DNA from: Gemmatimonadaceae bacterium
GTDB taxonomy: Bacteria > Gemmatimonadota > Gemmatimonadetes > Gemmatimonadales > Gemmatimonadaceae
Assembly (NCBI GenBank): GCA_020853635.1
Contig: JADYYN010000233.1
Coordinates: forward strand, 1-50,500
Length of the DNA: 50,500 nt
Reading direction: 5' to 3'
In this document: positions 43,310 through 50,500 of the stretch, in pieces
How positions within the stretch are numbered: position 1 is the stretch's first letter
Layout: each line of letters begins with the position of its first letter
Made by a program: the position numbers and the translations under genes
The notes under the pieces: generated by a model
Database searches by the model: none
Seen by the model: only the letters and a program-made list of their open reading frames with translations
What the model was told of the DNA's origin: nothing

Positions 43310-44914
43310 ATGCGCGCCGCCCGCTCTGTCGCTCCCTTCGTCCGCGCCGTGCCGTTCGTGCCGGCTCTGTTGGCAGCCACCCTCACCGCCGGCGCCGCGC
43401 TGGCAACGACGGTGCTCGCCCCCTCGCCCGTCGGCGCACAGGCGCTACGCCGACAGACAGAGTCCGAACTCGACGCCTTCATCACGAAGGGCATGGAGCA
43501 GTGGAAGATCCCCGGACTGTCGATCGCGATCGTCCGCGGCGACTCGGTGGTCTACGCGAAAGGGTTCGGCGTGCGCACCGTCGGCGAGAGCGGGCGCGTC
43601 GATGCGGACACGCGCTTCGGCATCATGTCCACGACCAAGGCCATGACCGCGCTCGCGGTCGCCATGCTCGTCGACAGCGGCAAGGTGGCGTGGGACGATC
43701 CCGTCACCAAGCACCTACCGTGGTTCGCACTCTCCGATCCCTACGTCACGCGTGAACTCACGGTGCGGGACCTGTTGCGCCACAACGCGGGACTCGGCAA
43801 CGCGGATCTGCTCTGGGTCCGAGGAGACCTGAACGCGCGGCAGATCCTCGAGCGCGTGCGAGGCCTGCCCATGGCGTATTCGCTGCGCAACGGCTTCGTC
43901 TACCAGAACGTGATGTATCAGGTCGCCGGCGAGGTCGTCGCCGCCGCGTGCGGCATGCCGTGGGAGCGCTTCGTCGAGTCGCGCATCATGGCGGCGCTCG
44001 GGATGACGCGCTCCAACGCCACGCTCGAGACGATGCAGGCGCAGGCTCGCGCGAGCAACGACCCGAACGTCTCATCGGCACACTGGAACTTCGACGGCAG
44101 CGTGCGCCGCATCGCCGAACTTCCGGTGGACCCGGTGCCCGCCGCGGGTTCCGCGTGGATGAGTGCGAACGACGCCGCGCGCTGGCTGCGTTTCCTGCTC
44201 GACTCCGGACGCGTGAACGGTCGTCGATTGGTCTCAGAGAAGAACTTCAAGGAGCTCTTCAAGCCACAGGCGTTCGTGCCGCCGGGCGAGTTCTATCCCA
44301 CCGCGGCACTCACCAAACCGCACTGGACCACCTACGCGCTCGGCTGGTTCCAGCAGGACTATCGGGGCCGCTACGTCGCGATGCACACCGGTTCCATCGA
44401 TGGCCGCACCGCGATCATCGGCCTCATGCCCGACGAACGGCTCGGCGTGATGATCTTCGGCAACGTCGACCACGCAGAGTTCCGACACGCGCTCATGTGG
44501 CGCGTGTTCGATGCCTACACCGGCGCGCCGATGCGCGACTGGAGCACGGAGCTGCTGGCGCTGTATGGTGCACGCGCCGAAGCCGGCAAGAAGGCGGTCG
44601 CGGCGCGCGAGGCAGCGCGGATCAGCGGCACATCACCCTCCCGCCCGCTCGCGGAGTACGCCGGCACGTACGAACACCCGGTGTACGGCGACATCGCGGT
44701 GACGTTCGCGAATGGCGCACTCGCGCTCCGCTTCGGCTCGTTGCCGGACAATCAGGGCGCGCTGGAACACTGGCACCACGACACATTCAGCGCGCGACTC
44801 GGCGACGGACGCGGCGGGCGCACGATGTTCACGTTCCGAGTGAATGCCGCCGGGAAGGTCGCCGCGCTCCGATTCGAGGATGCGGCCGACCTGGAGTTCG
44901 TGGCGAAACGATGA
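43310..44914 (+). CDS. Secreted serine hydrolase, beta-lactamase (class C) family
   Basis: 534-aa exported hydrolase. A long signal peptide is predicted (cleavage near VGAQA, residues 41-45). Catalytic motifs: S107-T-T-K110 (SxxK), Y198-Q-N200 (YxN) and HTG (around residue 364) in the KTG position. After the hydrolase domain a C-terminal beta domain (about 430-534, EYAGTYEHPVYGDIAVTFANG) resembles DUF3471-type extensions. These enzymes are usually esterases or D-amino-acid peptidases, not true lactamases. There is no obvious Shine-Dalgarno; a TATGTT hexamer at 43279-43284 could be the -10. It is the only plus-strand gene among the hut genes. Confidence 0.9.
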   Translation: MRAARSVAPFVRAVPFVPALLAATLTAGAALATTVLAPSPVGAQALRRQTESELDAFITKGMEQWKIPGLSIAIVRGDSVVYAKGFGVRTVGESGRVDADTRFGIMSTTKAMTALAVAMLVDSGKVAWDDPVTKHLPWFALSDPYVTRELTVRDLLRHNAGLGNADLLWVRGDLNARQILERVRGLPMAYSLRNGFVYQNVMYQVAGEVVAAACGMPWERFVESRIMAALGMTRSNATLETMQAQARASNDPNVSSAHWNFDGSVRRIAELPVDPVPAAGSAWMSANDAARWLRFLLDSGRVNGRRLVSEKNFKELFKPQAFVPPGEFYPTAALTKPHWTTYALGWFQQDYRGRYVAMHTGSIDGRTAIIGLMPDERLGVMIFGNVDHAEFRHALMWRVFDAYTGAPMRDWSTELLALYGARAEAGKKAVAAREAARISGTSPSRPLAEYAGTYEHPVYGDIAVTFANGALALRFGSLPDNQGALEHWHHDTFSARLGDGRGGRTMFTFRVNAAGKVAALRFEDAADLEFVAKR

Positions 44915-44917
44915 CCG

Positions 44918-44945
44918 GGTGCGCGCGTCCGAACCGGCGCGCACC
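44918..44945. terminator. Hairpin between convergent hydrolase and hutH genes
   Basis: 9-bp perfect stem GGTGCGCGC / GCGCGCACC with a 10-nt loop in the 34-bp gap between two convergent stop codons. No T-run, so terminator function is probable but not certain. Confidence 0.5.
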
Positions 44946-44948
44946 GAT

Positions 44949-46454
44949 TCAGACGCTGAAGCGCCCTTCGCTGACGGCGACGGCCAACGCTTCGATGTCC
45001 GGTCCGAGCACGCGGTCTTCCGCGAGCGCCGGGATGATCGTGCGCACCGTTGCGTAGGCCTTCTCCACGCCCACACCACCACGCAGCGGCCGGCGGAACT
45101 CGAGGCCCTGCGCCGCACACATCAGCTCGATGGCGAGCACATGCTGCACGTTGTGCAGAATGCGGCGCAGTTTGGTCGCCGCGCCCATGGCCATCGGCAC
45201 GACGTCCTCTTTGCTGCCGTCGGTGGGGATGGTGTCGACGCTCGCCGGATGTGCGAGCACCTTGCACTCACTCGTGATGGCGGCGGCCGTGACCTGCGCC
45301 ATCATGAAGCCGGAGCTGACACCAGCGGTCGGCGTGAGGAATGGCGGCAGTCCTTCGTTGAGATCGGGATGCACGAGGCGATCGATGCGACGTTCGCTCA
45401 TCACCGCGAGGTTGGTGAGCGCGATCGCGAGCACGTCCATCGCCATCGCCGCCGCCTGTCCGTGGAAGTTGCCGCCCGAGAGCATGGTCCCGTCATCGAA
45501 CACGAGCGGGTTGTCGGTGGCGGCGTTCAGTTCGCCGCTGATCAGACCCTCCGCGAAACGGATGGCTTCGAGCACCGGGCCGTGCACCTGCGGGATGCAG
45601 CGCAGCGCGTAGGCATCCTGCACCCGCGGGTCTCCCGAACGATGCGATTCGCGGATCGCACTGTCGGTGAGGAGCCGGAGCATGAGGGCGGCGGACTCGA
45701 TCTGCCCGCGCTGCCCGCGCGCCTCGTGGATGCGCGGATCGAACGCAGTCGGTGTGCCGAGGAGGGCTTCGAGGGTCGCGGCACCGGCGACGTGGGCGGC
45801 CTCCCAGCAGCGCTTGGCGCCCACGAGCGCCATGGTGCCAACGGCCGTGTGCGCCTGCGTCCCGTTGATCAGCGCGAGCCCTTCCTTGGGCCCGAGCACG
45901 ATCGGAGCGAGTCCGTGCGCCTTGAGCACGTCCGCTGCCCGGCCACGCCCCTGCGCGTGCGTGAGCTCGCCTTCACCGATGAGCGAGAGCGCCAAGTGCG
46001 CGAGCGGCGCCAGGTCCCCACTGGCACCCACAGAGCCCTGCTCCGGCACTTCGGGCGTGAGCCCCGCGTCGAGCATCGCGCAGAGCAACTCGGCCAGCTC
46101 CGGGCGTGCGCCGCTGAAGCCCTTCGCCAGCACGTTCGCCCGCAGCACCATCATCGCGCGGACCTCGCGCCGCGGCAGCCGCGGCCCCACGCCGGCCGCG
46201 TGCGAGCGCACGAGATTGATCTGCAACTGCGCGAGTTGGTCGGGAGGGATCGCGAAGTCGGAGAGTTTGCCGAAGCCCGTGGTCACGCCGTATACCGCCT
46301 CGCCACGGGCCGCGAGCCCTTCGACGATCGCACGCGTGGTGGACATCCGTGCACGTGCGGCTGGCGCGAGTCCGACCGTGCGATGACCATCGGCGACCGC
46401 GGCCAGATCAGCGATCGACAGCGAGTTCCCGTCCAGCAGAAGAGGCGCGGTCAC
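44949..46454 (-). CDS. hutH: Histidine ammonia-lyase
   Basis: First step of histidine degradation: removes ammonia to give urocanate. 501 aa from GTG 46454 (MTAPLLLDGN). The self-forming MIO cofactor triad A144-S145-G146 lies in GSVGASGDLAPLAH, and YGVTTGFG (55-62) provides the catalytic Tyr; later FHGQAAAMAMD and a QxxY-type region are as in the family. The start overlaps the lptD stop (GTGA), so hutH is translationally coupled to lptD and tatC and separated from hutU by an opposing gene. Confidence 0.96.
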   Translation of the reverse strand: MTAPLLLDGNSLSIADLAAVADGHRTVGLAPAARARMSTTRAIVEGLAARGEAVYGVTTGFGKLSDFAIPPDQLAQLQINLVRSHAAGVGPRLPRREVRAMMVLRANVLAKGFSGARPELAELLCAMLDAGLTPEVPEQGSVGASGDLAPLAHLALSLIGEGELTHAQGRGRAADVLKAHGLAPIVLGPKEGLALINGTQAHTAVGTMALVGAKRCWEAAHVAGAATLEALLGTPTAFDPRIHEARGQRGQIESAALMLRLLTDSAIRESHRSGDPRVQDAYALRCIPQVHGPVLEAIRFAEGLISGELNAATDNPLVFDDGTMLSGGNFHGQAAAMAMDVLAIALTNLAVMSERRIDRLVHPDLNEGLPPFLTPTAGVSSGFMMAQVTAAAITSECKVLAHPASVDTIPTDGSKEDVVPMAMGAATKLRRILHNVQHVLAIELMCAAQGLEFRRPLRGGVGVEKAYATVRTIIPALAEDRVLGPDIEALAVAVSEGRFSV

Positions 46455-49400
46455 GGCGTGCGGGTGGAGGGAGAGGTCGCGGGCGTGTTGACTTGATTGC
46501 GGAACGACTGGCGATCGTAATCCAACTTGATCTCGGGCTGCGCCTTGAGCGAGATGAAGAACGTGAACGCGAAGTTGCCGTTCGGCGACTGCGTGAACCC
46601 GAACACCGCGTTCCAATCATGCAACTCGCGCTGCAACGTCACCACCTGGCTCGCGAACTCGCTGCGCTCGACGTCGTAGGTGGTGGACCATGCCAACGCC
46701 CACTTGGGCGTGAGGTTGAAGCTCGTGCGTACGCCGAGTGACGTGGTGGGCGGGATGCGGAAGATGGTACCGCCGGCGGGCGGGATCCCGTTGGGATTGT
46801 TCGCGCTCGCCGCCCGTTCCGCTTCGAACACGCAGGTGTCGTAGATCGGGAGCCCGAGGAAGTTCGCGCACTGCGCTGCGGGATCGAAGTCCTGCACGCG
46901 TCCGCCGACCGGCGGGCGCTGACGGTTCGCACTGAGATTGAAGGACGCCGTGAAGCCTTGGCCGTTGGGGATCGCCTGCACGACGTTGCGCGAGCGCGAG
47001 CCCGTGATGGCGTTGATCCCCTGCTGATCGGGCGACGACCCGCCGAGTGCGCCCGGGCCGAAGTCCGCCCCCGCCGCGCTCGCCCCCGCGCCGACCGACG
47101 GCGTCGCGCCGAAGAGCCGCCCGATCGCCTGCACGATCTTCGAGTTGCCGTCGAGGGAGAACGAGGCGCGCACCGACTCGCGGAACGGCTTGAACTGCGC
47201 CGTGTCGGAGAGCACGCTGCCCTGGAACAGCGAGTAGTCCACGCCGAGATCGAATCCGGGCAGCAGATCCGAGCGGAACGTGTACCCGAAGCGGTCCGAC
47301 GCGAAACCCGAGCCGCCGGTCTGTCGGGCGCGCTCGAAGTCGTAGGTGAGCGGTTGGAACTGCAACGAGACCACCTTCACCTTCTTCCCTTCGCCGTCCG
47401 CGCTGTCGCCCTTCACCCGCATCTTCGCCTCGAGGTTCGTGGCGAGACCGAGCGTGAGCCGATTCTGTGCGAGGGCGCCGAGATAGCCCTGCTGCGTCGC
47501 ATTGAGGGCGGCGAGGAACTCGTCACTCACGGACGCTTGGGGCGAGTAGCTGTAGGTGAGCGTCGGGGTGATCGCGTGCCGGAAGCGCGCGATCGGCCCG
47601 AAGCCCGGTAACAAACGGAAGACCGTGGGCGAGACGCCGATGCCGTACGACAGGCGTTTGCTCTGCGTCACCCACTGCCCGTTGGTGAGATGCGTGCGGA
47701 TGGCGAAGCCGCGCGGATCCACGTTCTGCGCGGTGATGCTCGGTCCGAGATTCCACGTGCCCTGGAAGAACTGCGGCAGCCCGATCGACATGTCGAAGTC
47801 CGCGGACGACTCGAACGTGCGTGCGAAGACGCGGTCCTGCCGGCGGCTCGTGTCCGCCACGTCGCGCACGGTGATGATCTGCGGGAAGTCGCGGAGGTTC
47901 TCACTGAACTTGAAGCCGCTCTGCACCTGGAAGTCGAGGATCTTGAACGGCGTCGCGAGCGCGAGCGAGGTGTTGGTGGTATTGCGCTTGAGTCGCACCG
48001 AGTCGAGCGCGCCGCCGCGATCGAGATAGCGGAACGCGAAGTCCCCTGCCCCGTCCTGATTGAGGTTCTGCGTGTTGGAGTACGTCAGCGAGGGCGTGAG
48101 CAGGAACCAGCCGCCGAGTTCGAGCGGCTTGGACGAGACGTTCACCGAGGGGAAGGTCTGATCGACCTGATCACGTCCGGGATACTGTCGGCGCGTGCCA
48201 CCGATGTTCACGTTGAACGGCCCCTGCTGCCGCACGAGATTGAGCTGCGATGCAATGGTCGCGAGCGCCGCGTAGGGGTTGATGCTCGTCTGTCGCTGCG
48301 TCGTCGTGTTGGACGCGTAGTTGATGTTCGAATTGAGCTTCGTCCGGGCCGAGAACTCCTGCGAGTGCGACCAGGCGACGGCCGTGTTCGTACTGCCCGA
48401 ACTCAGACTCGTCCGCGCCACCCCGATGCTCCCGGAGATGAACCGGTCGAGCCAGCGGTATCGCATCTCCGCGTTCGTGCGGGTCCAGCCCGGATCCTGC
48501 TCGGTCGCGCGCGCACTCGACCGCCAATCGAGCGACACCTGCGCGTCGATGTAGTCGGTGAGCGCGAAATAGTAGCCGAGGTTCTCGATCGTCCGGCGGT
48601 ACGTCGGGCTGTTGCGCACGAGTTCGGCGAAGCCGACCCGGGGCGGCAGGATGCCCGAGCGACGGCCCTCGCGGATATCCTTCACGATGAACGGCAGCCA
48701 CATCACCGGCACGTCCTGCACGTACAGGATGGCCGGGCGCGCGACGATGATGCTGCCGCTCACGCGCTTGATCTCGCGCGCGATGAAGTGGTAGTGCGGC
48801 AGCGAGTCCAGGCACGACGTGATCAGGCCGCCCTTGGCATAGAGCGTCGACGTGTCCTTGGTGGTGTCGCTGGTGAACGCGGCGCGATGCGCCTGGATCT
48901 GCCAGTCGGCGCCGGAGTTCGCGACGGTGGTGAACTCGCGCGTCTTGCCGAGCCGGTTGGTGATGTCGTAGCTGAGCTCGCCGAGACCGCGCACGTCCTC
49001 GCGTTGCTCCGGGACGCGCATGATGATGGTGTCCCCGCGCGCCCGTACCATCTTGAGCGAGTCGCTGTACGCGATGGTATCCGACACGAGGATGGTCGAG
49101 TCGCGCTGCACCGCGGCGCGCGCACTGTCGGTGCCGGTGAGCGTCATCGTGCGACCGGCGGCTGCGAACGCGACCACGTCCCCTTGGAACCGCACGACGG
49201 TGTAGCCTTTCCGCGCGAGCAGGGCGAGCATGACCGAGTCGTCGGGTGCCCAGTCGACGAGCTTGGGGCGCGCCGCGGTGGTATCGCGCCGGTTGAGCGT
49301 ATCGGTGCGGTCACGGATCTGTCCGCGGCCCGGTTGGTTCAGACCGCCGGCGCCGGTCGGAGTCGGCGGCACGGGAACCGGCGGCTGCACCCGCGGCGGC

Positions 49401-49498
49401 TTGGCGACCTGCGCGTCCACCGCCTGCGACACAAGAACCGTCAGCGACAGCACCACCGACAGCATGGCCGCGGCGCGGCGCCACGGCCTGCGACTCAC
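46451..49498 (-). CDS. lptD: LPS-assembly protein LptD-like outer-membrane protein
   Basis: Outer-membrane translocon that places LPS in the outer leaflet. 1015 aa from GTG 49498: signal peptide (MSRRPWRRAAAMLSVVLSLTVLVSQAVDA), a Pro-rich segment, an OstA-like N-terminal jellyroll (FQGDVVAFAAAGRTMTLTG, SDTIAYSDSLKMVRARGD), the LptD hallmark region VQDVPVMWLPFIVKDIREGRRSGILPP, and a long beta-barrel of alternating strands to the C-terminus. Disulfide-forming Cys pairs typical of E. coli LptD are not evident, as in LptD of many other phyla. The start overlaps the tatC stop (GTGA) and the stop overlaps the hutH start. Confidence 0.88.
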   Translation of the reverse strand: MSRRPWRRAAAMLSVVLSLTVLVSQAVDAQVAKPPRVQPPVPVPPTPTGAGGLNQPGRGQIRDRTDTLNRRDTTAARPKLVDWAPDDSVMLALLARKGYTVVRFQGDVVAFAAAGRTMTLTGTDSARAAVQRDSTILVSDTIAYSDSLKMVRARGDTIIMRVPEQREDVRGLGELSYDITNRLGKTREFTTVANSGADWQIQAHRAAFTSDTTKDTSTLYAKGGLITSCLDSLPHYHFIAREIKRVSGSIIVARPAILYVQDVPVMWLPFIVKDIREGRRSGILPPRVGFAELVRNSPTYRRTIENLGYYFALTDYIDAQVSLDWRSSARATEQDPGWTRTNAEMRYRWLDRFISGSIGVARTSLSSGSTNTAVAWSHSQEFSARTKLNSNINYASNTTTQRQTSINPYAALATIASQLNLVRQQGPFNVNIGGTRRQYPGRDQVDQTFPSVNVSSKPLELGGWFLLTPSLTYSNTQNLNQDGAGDFAFRYLDRGGALDSVRLKRNTTNTSLALATPFKILDFQVQSGFKFSENLRDFPQIITVRDVADTSRRQDRVFARTFESSADFDMSIGLPQFFQGTWNLGPSITAQNVDPRGFAIRTHLTNGQWVTQSKRLSYGIGVSPTVFRLLPGFGPIARFRHAITPTLTYSYSPQASVSDEFLAALNATQQGYLGALAQNRLTLGLATNLEAKMRVKGDSADGEGKKVKVVSLQFQPLTYDFERARQTGGSGFASDRFGYTFRSDLLPGFDLGVDYSLFQGSVLSDTAQFKPFRESVRASFSLDGNSKIVQAIGRLFGATPSVGAGASAAGADFGPGALGGSSPDQQGINAITGSRSRNVVQAIPNGQGFTASFNLSANRQRPPVGGRVQDFDPAAQCANFLGLPIYDTCVFEAERAASANNPNGIPPAGGTIFRIPPTTSLGVRTSFNLTPKWALAWSTTYDVERSEFASQVVTLQRELHDWNAVFGFTQSPNGNFAFTFFISLKAQPEIKLDYDRQSFRNQVNTPATSPSTRTP

Positions 49499-50286
49499 GC
49501 CGCCGCCCCGCCGATCGACGGCTCGGACTTCTTTGCGCTGCGCTGCCTGAGCCGATACGTGACCCACGAGACGATGATACTGACCTCGTACAGCGCGTAC
49601 AGCGGCCCCGCCATGAGGATCGTCATCGAGAGCACGTCGCCCGGTGTGACCAGCGCCGAGACGAGGATGCTGGCCACCATCGCGTGCCGACGGTACTTGG
49701 CGAGCATCCGCGGTGTGACCAGCCCAAGGGCCGTGAGCGCCAGGATGATCAACGGCACCTGCGCGATCGCGCCGAAAGCGAGACAGATGGTGATCATGAA
49801 TGAGAAGTACTCGCCCGCGGAGATCATCGGCGCCAATGACGCCGACTGGATCCCGAAGAGCATCTTCAGCATGAGGGGGAGCATCCAGACCCATGCGATG
49901 ATTACCCCGGATGCGAACAGAATGGTCGCGCCGAGGAGGACGGGGACGACCAGCTTCTTCTCATGACGGTGCAGCGCCGGGGAGAGGAAGGCCCAGAGCT
50001 GATATCCGATCACCGGCGTCGCCAGCACGAGACCACAGCCGAACGCGACCTTGAGACTGATGGTCGCGGTGTCGGCAGGGTGCGTATAGATGAGCTTGTT
50101 CCCCTGCAGGAAGGGGAGCACGGGCGTCGCGAGGAAGCCGATGACGTTCCGATCCTGATCGAACACCACGATCATCGACAGCAGCATGCACACGAACAAC
50201 GCCCCGACACTCCAGAGGAGCCGATTTCTCAGCTCCTCCAGGTGCTCAAGGAACGGCATCTCCGCCGATTTCTGTTCTTCCGTCAT
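49495..50286 (-). CDS. tatC: Sec-independent translocase TatC
   Basis: Receptor and core of the twin-arginine translocase. 263 aa with six membrane helices. Family hallmarks: N-terminal PFLEHLEELRNRLLWS (the conserved Glu pair binds twin-arginine signals), FLSPALHRHEKK, the fourth-helix region and VTPGDVLSMTILMAGPLYALYEVS near the C-terminus. Start ATG 50286. Coupled to lptD by a 4-bp overlap. Confidence 0.95.
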   Translation of the reverse strand: MTEEQKSAEMPFLEHLEELRNRLLWSVGALFVCMLLSMIVVFDQDRNVIGFLATPVLPFLQGNKLIYTHPADTATISLKVAFGCGLVLATPVIGYQLWAFLSPALHRHEKKLVVPVLLGATILFASGVIIAWVWMLPLMLKMLFGIQSASLAPMISAGEYFSFMITICLAFGAIAQVPLIILALTALGLVTPRMLAKYRRHAMVASILVSALVTPGDVLSMTILMAGPLYALYEVSIIVSWVTYRLRQRSAKKSEPSIGGAAA

Positions 50287-50319
50287 CGCGATTCCAGGGA
50301 CCGGCGGTGCGGCGAAGGG

Positions 50320-50500
50320 TCAGGGCTTCTTGGTGAGGAAATCCTGAGCCAGGACGGCCGCATCAGTCCGCGGGTACTTGTCTACGACCTGCTGATACAA
50401 CACACGCGCCCGGTCGGTCTGCCCTACCGCACGCAGCGCCGTGGCGCGCTTGTAGAGCGCCGTGGGCGCGCGATCGGAAGCCGGATACCGCGAGACCACC
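50320..50500 (-). CDS. TPR protein, C-terminal fragment (YbgF/CpoB-like), cut by window edge
   Basis: The last 60 residues of a minus-strand gene whose start lies beyond 50500: VVSRYPASDRAPTALYKRAT, ALRAVGQTDRARVLYQQVVD, KYPRTDAAVLAQDFLTKKP. This is one and a half TPR/outer-lipoprotein-type repeats of the kind ending Tol-Pal-associated CpoB/YbgF or BamD-like proteins. It stops 33 bp before the tatC start on the same strand, so the operon continues to the right. Confidence 0.7.
   Translation of the reverse strand, partial: VVSRYPASDRAPTALYKRATALRAVGQTDRARVLYQQVVDKYPRTDAAVLAQDFLTKKP

Noticed and set aside
42031-43755. 574-codon open frame antisense to hutU and running into the hydrolase gene
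   Set aside because: A shadow frame; it crosses the divergent promoter region and has no motif.
43310-44914. Serine hydrolase as an antibiotic-resistance beta-lactamase
   Set aside because: SxxK, YxN and HTG motifs are shared with many esterases and peptidases, and the C-terminal extension favours those; resistance cannot be claimed.
47690-49966. 758-codon open frame antisense to lptD and tatC
   Set aside because: No recognisable family; the minus-strand proteins have signal peptide, LptD hallmark and TatC motifs.

Overview
The window is high-GC DNA (small AT-rich islands stand out sharply) from a diderm bacterium, most probably a member of Gemmatimonadota. This is inferred from three things: a PadR regulator paired with a duplicated-permease (ADOP/MacB-like) protein, a transmembrane Ser/Thr kinase, and an LptD-type outer-membrane assembly protein alongside many small secreted barrel-like proteins. 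Genes are densely packed, mostly on the minus strand, and very often joined by 4-bp (ATGA/GTGA) or 1-bp (TGATG) stop/start overlaps. No rRNA, tRNA, CRISPR array, insertion sequence or phage gene was seen.

Layout. 1-5.1 kb: a minus-strand operon alaS - unknown 104-aa protein - gmhA-like isomerase - SDR - PglC-type sugar transferase, followed on the plus strand by a membrane-bound nucleoside-sugar 4,6-dehydratase (5.3-7.2 kb); both sides point to surface polysaccharide synthesis. 7.3-10.6 kb: secreted protein, recX, recA, then a gene-free stretch before yraN that holds an SOS-box-like site and an AT-rich tract followed by four DnaA-type cores (an origin-like block). 10.6-14.4 kb: a padR/ADOP pair bracketed by two 364-bp direct repeats, about 94% identical with no indels. 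14.4-27.1 kb: ftsK, two exported proteins, a Ser/Thr kinase, comB, accC, pilT, accB, an Xaa-Pro peptidase and hflX. 27.1-30.2 kb: WHy/LEA lipoprotein, rarA, ZIP metal transporter, aroQ. 30.2-39.3 kb: two very large TPR proteins with long disordered acidic/proline-rich middles flank ppiD, tatA, a DUF4321 protein and a polyprenyl diphosphate synthase. 39.3-46.5 kb: hutI, a radical SAM/SPASM-like protein, hutU, an oppositely oriented serine hydrolase, and hutH. 46.5-50.5 kb: lptD, tatC and the tail of a TPR protein.

How the genes fit together: envelope building (sugar transferase, dehydratase, gmhA, lptD, ppiD, tatA/tatC, polyprenyl synthase), recombination and chromosome handling (recA, recX, rarA, ftsK), fatty-acid initiation (accB/accC split by pilT) and histidine catabolism (hutH/U/I; no hutG, hutF or ftcD here).

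Most noteworthy: (1) an origin-like DnaA-box cluster beside recA; (2) the 364-bp structured repeats framing padR-ADOP; (3) at least two, perhaps three or more, genes whose conserved N-termini extend beyond any ATG/GTG/TTG to a CTG just after the upstream gene; (4) a radical SAM enzyme embedded between hutU and hutI; (5) a dispersed purine-rich intergenic repeat that forms a G-quadruplex motif before accB. All calls rest on reading the sequence and on knowledge of protein families; nothing was searched against a database.
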